Below the pieces are notes generated by a model, which worked only from the letters and a program-made list of their open reading frames with translations, was not told the DNA's origin and searched no databases. A stretch of 64,000 nt of DNA from Chromobacterium alkanivorans (lineage in GTDB: Bacteria > Pseudomonadota > Gammaproteobacteria > Burkholderiales > Chromobacteriaceae): the NCBI RefSeq assembly GCF_016937655.1, contig NZ_JAFHKL010000005.1:1-64000 (forward strand), read 5' to 3'. Of this stretch, positions 1 through 7,668 are shown piece after piece. The number at the start of each line of letters is the position of its first letter. Positions within the stretch are counted from its first letter, which is position 1. Both the position numbers and the translations under genes were made by a program.

Positions 1-2541
1 CTGCTGCAGCAAACCCGGGACGGCGCCAGCACCACCTACCACTACCTGGCCGATGGCACGCTGGACCGTAGCGTGCAGACCGATAGCGGCACCACCGTGA
101 GCAGTTACTACGGCTATGAATGGTGGGATGAGGCCAAGCAAAGCACCATCACCTCCAAACCGTACAACAAGGACGCGCCGAACTGGCAGAGCGGCTACTC
201 CCGTCTGCGCTACAACGTCAACGGCCACCTCGTTGAAGCGCGCGACGAAACCAAAAACCGCAGCCTCCGCTACGTCAACAACGCCCAGGGCCTGGTGCTC
301 AAGCGCGAGGAAATCGCCAAGGGCAGCACCTACAAGCGGCAGGACTATTACTTTCTGGACGGCAAGCAGATCGGCTCGGTGGGCAACGACGGCGCCAGCC
401 GGGTCGACTACGCGCAAGCCTTGGCGCAAAGCCAGATCGGCAACCGCAAAGACCGGTACCGCGAAGGCCAGCCGGTGAACAGCGCCGACTTCGACCAGAA
501 CTACGAGCCGATTACCCCCAATTACCCGGGGCAGACGCCGGACTTCGTCACGGTGAAGGCGGGGGACAGCCTACAAAGCCTGGCGGCGGCGCTGTGGGGC
601 GACCAGGCGATGTGGTATCTGCTGGCGGACGCCAACAGCCTGAGCGGTAGCGAGGCGTTGATGGCCGGCCAAGTGCTGAAAGTGCCGAATAAAGTTGCGA
701 ATGTGCACAACAACAGCGGCACCTACCGGGTATACAATCCGGGCGAGGCGATAGGGGATGTGACACCGACGCTGCCGGATCCGCCGCCGCCGCCACAGCG
801 CGGAGGTGGAGGGGGCTGCGGTGGTTTCGGCTCCATCTTCGTCGCCATTGTCACCGTGGTGGCGGTGGTGACGCTGGGCCCGATCTTCAGCCAGTCGTTG
901 ATCCCGGTACTGGGCGCGGCGCCGGTAGCGGCGGGCACGGCGGCAGCGGCTACCGTAACCGCCGGCGCCGCGGCCACCTTCGCCGGCTACGCGGCGGCGG
1001 GCGCGGTGGCCTCAATGGCCGGCCAGGGCGTGGCGATGGCGATGGGGATGCAAGACCAGTTCTCGTGGAGCCAGGTGGGCATGAACGCGCTTGGCGCGGG
1101 GGTGAGCGCCGGCATGGGGGCCGGGCTGCTGGGCGATCCGCTGAAAAACGCGCCAATCGCGCTGCGGGCGGCGGCGGGCAACGCCGTCACCCAGGGCGTG
1201 GCGGTGGCCACCGGTTTGCAGAAGCGATTCAACTGGGCCGCGGTGTCGGCCAGCGGTGTCGGCGCTTTAGCCAGTAGCCAGGTCACCTTCGGCACACAGA
1301 ATGATCTCTCCACTCTCGATACACTAAACGATTCCTTCACTAGCCTGGCGCAAGGCACGGCGCGCGGTCTGGTGTCGGGCGGCATTCAGTCGCAACTGAC
1401 CGGCCAACGTCCAAACTGGAGCGCGATCGCGGCGGAATCGTTTGGCAGCGCGCTGGGGGATCAGGTGGTGGATGGCATCCAACAGCGAGATCTGAAGCGG
1501 CAACAGCAGAAGGCGGCTTTTGCCAAGCAGGTTCGCGACTGGGGCTTTAGCGGCCGGGCGGAGGTTCTGGAACCGGCTTGGCTCAGCCTGGATTCATTGA
1601 GCAGCGAGGCTGCTTATGGCGTGGTGGACGACGAACCGATGGCGCAACGCGCGACAGCGGCTAAGGCACAGGAGTCAGGTTCAAGATTGGTGCTACCTGC
1701 TGGTGACGATGATGATATGGCGATCTCTACGGTTGATGGGGGTAATTCTCTAGCCGAGGCTAACTATGATCCATCTAGAGTTGAAGCCATAGGTAGACCA
1801 CGCCACCTCGACGAAGGCGCGTGGGCGGCGTTCCAGCGCGGCTATAATGGTGGCGGCTTGGGGGTGATGGAAGATAACCCGTGGTCCTGGGCAGGAGAAT
1901 ACGGTTCTCGGGCGACCAATAGCTTTAAAAACCTCTTCGAGAGCATGACTGGCTACAGCAGCACGCAATTGGCGCGTTCGCAGTACGCCAAGGGAAACTA
2001 TATCAGCGCGGCTGGTTATACGATGGCTGCGGTGGGTGAAGCGGCACAGACGTTCTTGATGTTTGGGGCACCCGTTGGAGGTATGGTCGGGACGGTTGAG
2101 CGGGGAGTGGTAGCACGGTATGGTGAGGTGGGAGCAAGCAAAATACAGTATGGCTCCTTGCGTAGCCCTAGTGAGTTAATGGGTGTTGAGCCTGCATCCC
2201 AAGAGTTGCTCACAGCTGTTGGTAATAAACGCTCTTTAATAATTGCTCAGCCGGGGTCGGACGAGCTCCGTATGCTAGATTACTTTGGAGCGGAGGCGTC
2301 TGTGGGAGGTGTCAACAACTCCAGCATTCTTTTGCGTCAGAATCCAAGTAAGGCTGCTGTTTTGGAAGAGTTTCTACATGGAACACAAGCCCGCATTGGA
2401 GTGGTTGATAGATTGGGACCTAGTGGATTAGGCAGTGCCGAAACACATGTCAAAGATTTCATGATTAGGCACCAAAAAATGCTTGGTTTAAGTAATGAAG
2501 ACATTCGAATTCTTCAAATGCTTAGAGATAAAGGATTGTAG
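1..2541 (+). CDS. Rhs/YD-repeat polymorphic toxin, C-terminal part (5' end outside window)
   Basis: The frame is open from the first base, so the gene starts upstream of the window. The first ~160 residues carry degenerate YD/Rhs repeats (YHYLADGTLD, YNVNGHLVEARDE). A LysM-like domain follows (TVKAGDSLQSLA, about nt 545-695), then a Pro-rich stretch and a Gly/Ala-rich hydrophobic region (nt 800-1140) that could insert in or cross a membrane. From about nt 2100 the DNA becomes AT-rich and the protein changes character; this is the usual sign of an exchangeable Rhs toxin tip. The tip has a LEEFLHGTQ motif and a downstream AETHVKDFM segment, faintly like zincin-type metallopeptidase toxins, but there is no classical HExxH. 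Rhs proteins are commonly delivered by type VI secretion and act in contact-dependent competition. The toxin activity is my guess; the Rhs call is firm. Confidence 0.85.
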   Translation: MLQQTRDGASTTYHYLADGTLDRSVQTDSGTTVSSYYGYEWWDEAKQSTITSKPYNKDAPNWQSGYSRLRYNVNGHLVEARDETKNRSLRYVNNAQGLVLKREEIAKGSTYKRQDYYFLDGKQIGSVGNDGASRVDYAQALAQSQIGNRKDRYREGQPVNSADFDQNYEPITPNYPGQTPDFVTVKAGDSLQSLAAALWGDQAMWYLLADANSLSGSEALMAGQVLKVPNKVANVHNNSGTYRVYNPGEAIGDVTPTLPDPPPPPQRGGGGGCGGFGSIFVAIVTVVAVVTLGPIFSQSLIPVLGAAPVAAGTAAAATVTAGAAATFAGYAAAGAVASMAGQGVAMAMGMQDQFSWSQVGMNALGAGVSAGMGAGLLGDPLKNAPIALRAAAGNAVTQGVAVATGLQKRFNWAAVSASGVGALASSQVTFGTQNDLSTLDTLNDSFTSLAQGTARGLVSGGIQSQLTGQRPNWSAIAAESFGSALGDQVVDGIQQRDLKRQQQKAAFAKQVRDWGFSGRAEVLEPAWLSLDSLSSEAAYGVVDDEPMAQRATAAKAQESGSRLVLPAGDDDDMAISTVDGGNSLAEANYDPSRVEAIGRPRHLDEGAWAAFQRGYNGGGLGVMEDNPWSWAGEYGSRATNSFKNLFESMTGYSSTQLARSQYAKGNYISAAGYTMAAVGEAAQTFLMFGAPVGGMVGTVERGVVARYGEVGASKIQYGSLRSPSELMGVEPASQELLTAVGNKRSLIIAQPGSDELRMLDYFGAEASVGGVNNSSILLRQNPSKAAVLEEFLHGTQARIGVVDRLGPSGLGSAETHVKDFMIRHQKMLGLSNEDIRILQMLRDKGL

Positions 2542-2542
2542 T

Positions 2543-2836
2543 GTGATAATAGAATTGATTGTGAGAAATGTCTTTCGCTTGTCTAATGGTGTAACTGTTT
2601 TTGCATGCGAGGGAGGTGGGGAGGCAGATTCATTCAATGGGTGCAATGCGATGCTCATGCAGAATGGAGAGCCACGACAAAGAATCACCCTTGTGGGGGA
2701 GTATGTTATGAGTAAGAAGACTACTCATATAAACCAACGAGCTGTTGAAACACGAGATAGTGTCGCGTTAACTTTAGAAGATGCACAGAGTGGTACATGG
2801 AGCATAGTTTGTGATGAGGTGGTCATAAGCAAGTAG
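2543..2836 (+). CDS. putative immunity protein for the Rhs toxin
   Basis: A 97-residue, AT-rich ORF follows the toxin stop codon immediately. I chose the GTG at 2543, which overlaps the toxin's TAG region; an upstream ATG at 2495 lies inside the toxin tip and would need a 47-bp overlap. The product has no signal peptide or membrane segment, so it is probably cytoplasmic, and it looks like a small beta-rich domain (alternating VIIELIV, VTVFACE, WSIVCDEVVIS strands). No family is recognised. The call rests on position (directly behind a polymorphic toxin tip), size and base composition matching the tip rather than the GC-rich core, all typical of cognate immunity genes. Confidence 0.55.
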   Translation: MIIELIVRNVFRLSNGVTVFACEGGGEADSFNGCNAMLMQNGEPRQRITLVGEYVMSKKTTHINQRAVETRDSVALTLEDAQSGTWSIVCDEVVISK

Positions 2837-2844
2837 CAAGTAGG

Positions 2845-2870
2845 GTGGGCAAGCCAAAAGGCTTGCCCAC
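2845..2870. repeat. 11-bp perfect hairpin after the immunity gene
   Basis: GTGGGCAAGCC and GGCTTGCCCAC flank a four-A loop. There is no T-run after the stem, so it is not a clear intrinsic terminator. The pieces GGGTGGG and GGCTTGCCCACG reappear separately near 3773 and 3840, on the far side of the second immunity-like gene, as if copies of one element bracket the AT-rich cassette. Confidence 0.6.
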
Positions 2871-2997
2871 GCAGCACCTTAGCAACACAAGCTTTGGCCG
2901 CGCCACAGCTTAAAGCCCAAGCCTCTCCAAAAGCCCCTCGCGTGGCTTTGGTCGGTTATAAGGCTCAAGCCAGTTCCTGCATCTGCATCGTGGTTTG

Positions 2998-3285
2998 CTA
3001 CAAGCGGTGGGCGAAAGGCTCCAGCAGGCAATACACCTGCTCGCACTCCAGCGTGTCCAGCTTGGATTGTTCCAGCATCGCCGTCAGCACCGACAAGGCG
3101 GTGCTGACTTGGTTGAGTTCCAGGCTGAGCAGATGGAGGCTGTGATCGAAATGCTGGCAGGATTCGTCGAGCTGATGCAGCAGCGGGTCGATCGGGTGCA
3201 GCGAGGCATCCTGTTGACGCAAGCTTTTCAGTTGGAGCAGCAAGAATGAATGGATTGTTAGAGTTTGTGTTTGAAAACGTACCAC
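2998..3285 (-). CDS. small helical hypothetical protein or remnant
   Basis: A 95-residue minus-strand frame rich in Leu, Gln and His with heptad-like spacing (LHLLSLELNQVSTALSVL), which could form a coiled-coil or helical bundle. It overlaps the 5' end of the plus-strand gene at 3246, so either its true start lies further inside or it is a relic. Just past the TAG stop the frame continues a few residues before another stop, consistent with decay. I recognise no family. Apart from this frame, 2871-3245 holds nothing I can assign. Confidence 0.3.
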   Translation of the reverse strand: MVRFQTQTLTIHSFLLLQLKSLRQQDASLHPIDPLLHQLDESCQHFDHSLHLLSLELNQVSTALSVLTAMLEQSKLDTLECEQVYCLLEPFAHRL

Positions 3286-3719
3286 CTTTAAAGGTGGCTC
3301 CTTGTGTCTTAAGCTTGATTGGGCATGAGAGGAATGTCAAAAACGTTATTCGCGATGGTGATGAACCGTTGGCTATAAGTGACGTTGTTGATGCCGGATT
3401 TTGGCGGAGGCTTGCTTCGCAAGAGGAGGATGTGGCCATACTTCTAAATATGGAGGAAGTGGAAATTGGAACAAGATTGATAAGAGGAGCAACCCTTCAG
3501 GTTATTCATTATGGTAATTTGAATGACTTGGTGGTTTTTTTGTCTTCTGAGGATTGTAGAAAAGGAGGGATGGTTCGTTCCGAAGATATGTATGAATGGG
3601 CCAAGAGTGTTGCTGATTTGTTTGAGGTGGCTAATTTTTTCGGTGGCTTAGAACCTGCTAATGATGAGCAAACTCAACTGTTTTTAGCAAGTGGGGTCGG
3701 GCTTATTCAGGGTATATAG
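3246..3719 (+). CDS. orphan immunity-like hypothetical protein
   Basis: A 157-residue ORF, strongly AT-rich compared with the chromosome, with an ATG start and a Shine-Dalgarno-like GGAGCAGCAAGA just upstream. No signal peptide or membrane helix is visible; the protein is acidic, with a C-terminal helical region (YEWAKSVADLFEVANFF). No family is recognised. Its position, downstream of an Rhs toxin tip and its immunity gene with matching low GC, suggests an immunity gene left from an earlier toxin tip at the same locus, a common feature of Rhs and CDI loci. Confidence 0.5.
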   Translation: MNGLLEFVFENVPPLKVAPCVLSLIGHERNVKNVIRDGDEPLAISDVVDAGFWRRLASQEEDVAILLNMEEVEIGTRLIRGATLQVIHYGNLNDLVVFLSSEDCRKGGMVRSEDMYEWAKSVADLFEVANFFGGLEPANDEQTQLFLASGVGLIQGI

Positions 3720-3788
3720 TGTGATGGACTAGGAGTCTAGTCTCATATGTGTAGTCCATGTGTTTTTGAATAGGGTGGGTCGCTATTA

Positions 3789-3992
3789 TCACGGCTCCTT
3801 ATATGGCCTGAATTGGTAGCCACTACAGTAGGAGTCAGTTGGCTTGCCCACGGTATGCTGATGGTCCTTGAAAACCTCATCAAAGAGCCGCTGCTTGTAA
3901 CGATTTTTTATTGCGTATTCACCAAGTAAACCAGAGCCTGAACCTACGTCATGGCCCGCTGCCAGTAGCGCGGCCCCTCGGCCGCGCCTCAT
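3789..3992 (-). pseudogene. possible fragment of a polymorphic-toxin C-terminus
   Basis: A 67-codon minus-strand frame whose sequence (GSGSGLLGEYAIKNRYKQRL, then KPTDSYCSGYQFRPYKEP) looks like genuine protein rather than a high-GC shadow: mixed composition, aromatic and charged residues, lower GC. It begins next to the beta-lactamase stop and has no convincing ribosome site. I read it as a displaced C-terminal fragment of a toxin or Rhs-like gene in inverted orientation. The rest of 3720-3998 holds a partial copy of the hairpin seen at 2845 and nothing else I can name. Confidence 0.3.
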
Positions 3993-3998
3993 CCCGCC

Positions 3999-4871
3999 TT
4001 ATTTCTTCACATTGAACGCTTGCAGCGCCGCCTGCGCCGCGGCGGCGATGACTTCGTCGCTGTGCTTGGCTTCTTTCTTGGCGTGCTTGGTGTAGACCGC
4101 CAGCACGATGGGCGCGCGCTTGGGCGGCCAGATCACCGCGAAGTCGTTGGCGGTGCCGTAGACGCCGCAAGTGCCGGTTTTGTCTCCCACTTCCCAGCCG
4201 GCCGGCACCGCGGCGCGGATTCTGGCGTTGCCGGTGGTGTTGCCCTTCAGCCAGTCCGCCAGTTGTTGGCGTTGCGTTTCGGCCAGCGCCTTGCCCAGCG
4301 CCAGTTTTTGCATGCTTTCCGCCACCGCCTTGGGGGTGGAGGTGTCGCGCGGGTCGCCGGGGATGGCGGAGTTCAGTTCCGGCTCCAGGCGGTCCAGGCG
4401 GAAGCTGGCGTCGCCGATGGAGCGCATGAAGGCGGTCAGAGCGGCGGGGCCGTTGATTTCCTTGAGCAGCAGGTTGGCCGCGCCGTTGTCGCTGTATTGC
4501 ACGGAGGCGGCGTTGAGCTCGGCCACGGTCATGCCGTTTGCTTGCTGTTTGGTGGTAACCGGGGACCAATTAGGCAGAGCCGTCTTGCTGTAGCGGATGC
4601 GCTTGTCCAGCAGGCCGGGTTTTTGTTGGCTTTGCGCCAGCACCCCCGCCGCCAGAAAGCCTTTGAAGGAGCTGCACAGAGGAAAGCGCTCGTTGGGGCG
4701 GTTGGCCACGGTGGCGCCGGAGCCGGTGTCGATGGCGTAGACGCCGATGCTGCCGCCAAAATCGCGTTCCAGTTTGGCCAGCTTGTCGGCGGCGACGGCG
4801 AGCGGATCGGCCGCCACGGCCTGGGTCAGCGGCGCAGCCAGCGATGCGAATAAAATCAGATGCTTGAACAT
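3999..4871 (-). CDS. bla: class A serine carbapenemase, KPC/CRP/CRH-like
   Basis: A 290-residue periplasmic class A beta-lactamase. A signal peptide ([20 protein letters not shown]) is followed by all catalytic motifs in standard numbering: S70-x-x-K73 in CSSFK, S130-D-N in YSDN, E166-x-E-L-N in the omega loop, and K234-T-G-T. Cys69 (LCSSFK) and Cys238 (KTGTCG) are both present; in this family that pair forms the disulfide typical of KPC, SME, NMC-A and GES-like carbapenemases. R220 (IRAAVP) and T237 also match KPC, and long stretches are nearly identical to KPC as I remember it. The start is the ATG at 4871, with AGAAGGAAG upstream; the frame stays open to 5390 but lacks coding character there. 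No LysR-type ampR gene is adjacent. Carbapenem hydrolysis is predicted from motifs, not shown. Confidence 0.93.
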   Translation of the reverse strand: MFKHLILFASLAAPLTQAVAADPLAVAADKLAKLERDFGGSIGVYAIDTGSGATVANRPNERFPLCSSFKGFLAAGVLAQSQQKPGLLDKRIRYSKTALPNWSPVTTKQQANGMTVAELNAASVQYSDNGAANLLLKEINGPAALTAFMRSIGDASFRLDRLEPELNSAIPGDPRDTSTPKAVAESMQKLALGKALAETQRQQLADWLKGNTTGNARIRAAVPAGWEVGDKTGTCGVYGTANDFAVIWPPKRAPIVLAVYTKHAKKEAKHSDEVIAAAAQAALQAFNVKK

Positions 4872-5144
4872 GGTTTGCTTCCTTCTGCCTGGTTGAGAGT
4901 GTGGCGCTATCCTGATGGCGAAGGCTTGGGCTGTAAATCGCGGAAACTGTAACGTCTGTAACTTTTCGTGCCGGCTGCGGCGTTGAAACAGGGGGCCGCC
5001 GCCTGGCGTCAGCAGGCGCGCGGCCGTCTTGAGAGGCGGCCGTTTCACATCGGCGCAGGCGGCGCGCTTGGGCGAATTCTGGAAGTGCGCGGCGGAGGGG
5101 CGAGGGTATAAAGCGGCATTCGCCATTTCGTTTGCAGGATTCTC
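4872..5144. other. divergent intergenic region of bla and the type III chaperone
   Basis: This 273-bp spacer must hold both divergent promoters. A direct repeat GTTACAG-AC-GTTACAG (minus strand, near 4943-4960) lies about 75 bp upstream of the bla start and could be a binding site. I cannot assign -35/-10 boxes with confidence. Confidence 0.35.
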
Positions 5145-5552
5145 ATGCCGGACCTGATCGCCTTTCATCGTTGCGTCGCGGAGCTGTTGCAACACCTGGG
5201 TTTTGACGCGCCGGAGCTGGCCGCGGATCAGGAGGTGCTCAGTCTGCAGCTGGAGCAGAGCTTTTCCCTCCATTTTGTCTATCTCGATCAGGATAGCTGG
5301 TTCATGCAGGCGGACCTTGGCGACGCCTTGCCGTCGCCCGGTCCCGCTGTGTTGGCGCAGGCTTTGCGCCGCAATCAGCTGGCGCTTCAAGTCTGGCAGC
5401 CGGTGGTGAGCCTAGATCAGGACGAGCGGCTGAGTTGCTGGCTGCGGCTGCCGTGCCAGGGTTGCGATTTGCCGTCGATGGCGGCCGCTCTGGACGCGGT
5501 GATTGTCTGCGCTGAGGAGTTGTTAAACCTCGGTTCCGTCTATAAGCCCTGA
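5145..5552 (+). CDS. CesT-family type III secretion chaperone
   Basis: A 135-residue acidic, Leu-rich protein with the layout of class I type III chaperones (CesT/SycE fold): an N-terminal helix ([13 protein letters not shown]), a strand-rich middle ([17 protein letters not shown]), a second helix ([15 protein letters not shown]), then a strand and a C-terminal helix. Such chaperones are small dimers that hold the N-terminal part of one effector partly unfolded in the cytosol for delivery to the secretion ATPase. The gene sits 28 bp upstream of a putative effector, the classical chaperone-effector pairing. It has an ATG start with a modest AGGA ribosome site. No secretion apparatus gene lies in the window. 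Confidence 0.7.
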   Translation: MPDLIAFHRCVAELLQHLGFDAPELAADQEVLSLQLEQSFSLHFVYLDQDSWFMQADLGDALPSPGPAVLAQALRRNQLALQVWQPVVSLDQDERLSCWLRLPCQGCDLPSMAAALDAVIVCAEELLNLGSVYKP

Positions 5553-5580
5553 TGGGCAATCTCCTAAGAAAAGGACTTTC

Positions 5581-6588
5581 ATGACCACCATTTCCACCCA
5601 TATCCCCATGCGCGGGCTGCAATCCGCCCAGGCTTTGCGCGAGAGCTGCGCCGATGTCAACGCGGACAAGGCGCGTATCGGCATGCGCAAGGACGGCACT
5701 CTGGTGTTGTACACCGGCCGTTCTTACTTGCTGCATCCGGATCAGACCCGGCGCGCCAGTGAGTTTTTGCGCCAGCTGGACCCGCTGCAGGCGGAGTCGG
5801 GATCGCGTCGTTTCCGCCTGGTTGATCTGATGACCAGCCTGAATACCGTCTCCAATGGCCGTCGCGCCGAGCCGCAGTCGGATGAGCCGGCTGCCGCTAG
5901 CCGCACCCGCCGTTTGCGTTTTGCCGATGAGCCTGCTCCGGTGGTGGCCGAGAAACGGCCGGTTCAGACCGCGCCGGCCAGGTTGGCGATTGCGCCGCAG
6001 TCCGCGCCGCGCGTCGAGGCCGATGGCGCCGGCAAGGGTTTCAGCGCCGCCGGCTCCCGCGGCCGGGTGCAGCAGGACGGCGATATGGTGGTCAAATCCT
6101 TCAAGGCGATGGACAAGAGCGCCGTCGCTCATGAGCTGGCGATGTGCAATAGCCATCTCAAGGCCAGCCAGCGGGCCTTGCCGGAAGCGCGGATGCAGGG
6201 CGATACGCTGGCGATGCCCTTTATCGCCGGCTCGACGCCCTCCACGGAGGAGGTGAAGGGCGCGGTGGGCGAGTTGTTCCGTCTTGGTTTCATGATGGGA
6301 GACCCGTCTTCGGCCAATTTCGTCAAAACCGAAGGCGGCGAGGTGGTGCCGGTGGATTTCGGCCTGATGTTCAAGGCGGACGGACGCGGCGAGGTGTGCC
6401 GCAGCGTGATGAGCGAGATCGTGCATGACTACGTCAAGGGCGGCTATCGCTTTGTGCCGGAGCCGTTGAAGGGCGATTATCTGGCGGCGATGCGCGAGTT
6501 CGATCAGGTGCTGGGCAAGGACAGCCCGGCGCGCAATGTCAACGTCAAAAAGCTGCAGATGGCGGGCTGGTTCAATAAGACCCGCTAA
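5581..6588 (+). CDS. putative type III effector with an OspG/NleH/HopBF1-like kinase fold
   Basis: A 335-residue protein. The first ~165 residues include a chaperone-binding-like region and a Pro/Ala/Arg-rich linker with no fold I recognise. The C-terminal half has spaced kinase landmarks: VVKSF (ATP-binding Lys), a following Glu in AHELAM, MGDPSSANFV resembling a reduced HxDxxxxN catalytic loop, and VDFGLMF resembling the DFG metal-binding motif. The shortened lobe is like minimal effector kinases such as OspG, NleH and HopBF1, which act inside host cells. Pairing with the CesT-like gene upstream supports secretion. The loop reads MGD instead of HxD, so activity is uncertain. The TAA stop (6586-6588) lies inside the terminal inverted repeat of the next element. 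Confidence 0.6.
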   Translation: MTTISTHIPMRGLQSAQALRESCADVNADKARIGMRKDGTLVLYTGRSYLLHPDQTRRASEFLRQLDPLQAESGSRRFRLVDLMTSLNTVSNGRRAEPQSDEPAAASRTRRLRFADEPAPVVAEKRPVQTAPARLAIAPQSAPRVEADGAGKGFSAAGSRGRVQQDGDMVVKSFKAMDKSAVAHELAMCNSHLKASQRALPEARMQGDTLAMPFIAGSTPSTEEVKGAVGELFRLGFMMGDPSSANFVKTEGGEVVPVDFGLMFKADGRGEVCRSVMSEIVHDYVKGGYRFVPEPLKGDYLAAMREFDQVLGKDSPARNVNVKKLQMAGWFNKTR

Positions 6589-6707
6589 CAAAACCCCTGA
6601 TCCTGCGTTGCGCCTCCTTGTCGTACTACGGGTACTGTAGCTTCGCAGAAACTTCGTTTTCTGCGTCGGCGCGCCTTGGCTCAGGTACGCTGCTCGGTTT
6701 TGTTAGC
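6584..6707. repeat. family B inverted-repeat element, copy 1
   Basis: Perfect 12-bp terminal inverted repeats GCTAACAAAACC / GGTTTTGTTAGC enclose ~100 bp with no gene. The interior shares CCTGATCCTGCGTTGCGCC and GTCGGCGCGCCT with the copies near 6864, 33460 and 58208. The left end contains the stop codon of the effector gene. Confidence 0.85.
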
Positions 6708-6714
6708 GGCTCTA

Positions 6715-6856
6715 AGAACCTGTTCACGATCTGCTGCGCGTCGGCGATACTGCGTTAAAAACAAACTCAAAATGCTCATGTACCGCATGTACACTCCGCT
6801 TTTTCGCTTGTTTTCGCCTTGTCTCGCCTTAGCTCGCAAGATCGTAAACAGGTTCT
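6715..6856. repeat. family A inverted-repeat element, copy 1
   Basis: Ends AGAACCTGTTCACGATCT and AGATCGTAAACAGGTTCT form an imperfect 18-bp inverted repeat. The interior has the family core, CTCAAAATGCTCATGTAC then TTTTCGCCTTGTCTCGCC, also found (in either orientation) near 18517, 58066 and 60483. No transposase is encoded. Confidence 0.88.
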
Positions 6857-6863
6857 AAGAACG

Positions 6864-6929
6864 GCTGAGAAAACCCCTGATCCTGCGTTGCGCCGACTTG
6901 CCTAGGTCGTAAAACTGAGTTTTGTTAGC
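6864..6929. repeat. family B element, copy 2 (shortened)
   Basis: It begins GCTGAGAAAACCCCTG and ends GAGTTTTGTTAGC, with the shared CCTGATCCTGCGTTGCGCC interior. It is about half the length of copy 1, so it has an internal deletion. It sits 7 bp after the family A copy, giving a B-A-B array. Confidence 0.75.
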
Positions 6930-6960
6930 CACTGCTCATCCGTCTGACGGATGGCTGTGG

Positions 6961-6995
6961 AAACGGCGTGCTCCTGCATGGGAAGCACGCCGTTT
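6961..6995. terminator. 12-bp hairpin, terminator-like
   Basis: AAACGGCGTGCT and AGCACGCCGTTT form a perfect 12-bp stem with an 11-nt loop, followed by GGCTTTCTTTCC. The A-tract and T-rich flanks suit a bidirectional terminator, although the T-run is interrupted. Confidence 0.5.
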
Positions 6996-7379
6996 GGCTT
7001 TCTTTCCGCCCGCGACGCCGGCGCCTTGACGCTGCTTGCCCGGCTCAGTACCCTGTGGCTCGCGCTGCGCCAAATCACGCCGCGCCGGGAGTAGAAGCCC
7101 ATTTGTAATTACTAGACCGCAGACCAGCAGTGTCCGTCTGGACACCGTTATGTCTGCGCGCTACGCATGCCCATTTGGGGCGGGCCGTGGCGAGGAGCCC
7201 TTGTGGCTGCCGGTCGTTGGTCTAGTAAGCCGGTCTTCTACCCTTGTCACGTGCCTGCTCAAACCTGCTGCACGAGCGGGCCTTCTCTCCGGAAACGACT
7301 TGGAGGCCGCGATGCGATTCTTCCTTTTTTTCCTTTCTCTGTCCCTTGATCCGCTGTCCTGGCTACAGGAGGCTTGGCG

Positions 7380-7640
7380 ATGACTTCCTTGTGCGATGTG
7401 AACGAGCGGCGGCGCTTGCTGGGCGAGGTGCTGGACGCCAGCCAGCTGGGGCTGGAGGCTTTGGATTTGGTGATCCCCGCGGTGGAGGCGGCGGAGCGCT
7501 TGTGCCTGAGCCTGGGCTCCGAGGACGGCGAGCCCATTGCCGGTTTGTGCCGCTTGGTGCGCTGGGCGATGGAGGACTATCACGGCATGCTGGACAATGT
7601 TCGTGAGGAAGCGGCCACGGCCTTGAACCATGCGGTTTGA
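7380..7640 (+). CDS. small hypothetical protein, helical
   Basis: An 86-residue acidic protein with no signal peptide or membrane segment, predicted mostly helical (RRRLLGEVLDASQLGLEALDLV; RLVRWAMEDYHGML). I chose the ATG at 7380 because CAGGAGG lies 7 bases upstream; an in-frame TTG at 7374 is less likely. The strong ribosome site and good codon use suggest a real gene. I do not recognise the family. It is isolated between repeat blocks, so context gives no role. Confidence 0.6.
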   Translation: MTSLCDVNERRRLLGEVLDASQLGLEALDLVIPAVEAAERLCLSLGSEDGEPIAGLCRLVRWAMEDYHGMLDNVREEAATALNHAV

Positions 7641-7668
7641 CAGAGGCTGCGCTTGCGATCTCGCGACC

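Larger units (their letters stand above)
6589..7379. other. 790-bp gene-free block made largely of repeats
   Basis: It contains, in order, family B, family A and a second family B element, a strong hairpin at 6961-6995, and ~380 bp of unassigned sequence with short dyads (GTGTCC-GTCT-GGACAC at 7130-7145; GCCCATTT twice, near 7087 and 7169). I see no credible coding frame. The final stretch must hold the promoter and ribosome site of the small gene at 7380. Confidence 0.6.

Noticed and set aside
4872-5390. An N-terminal extension of the beta-lactamase up to 5390
   Set aside because: The signal peptide and ribosome site fix the start at 4871, and the extension runs through the start of the type III chaperone gene on the other strand.
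5145-5552. An AmpR-type regulator divergent from the carbapenemase
   Set aside because: The divergent gene is a small CesT-like chaperone with no helix-turn-helix; no LysR gene adjoins bla.
6676-6858. A 60-codon ORF (and similar short frames near 18578, 58080 and 60545)
   Set aside because: They are encoded by the family A/B elements themselves; the same RTCLRSA/MLMYRMY-like peptides recur wherever the element lies. Repeat artefacts, not genes.
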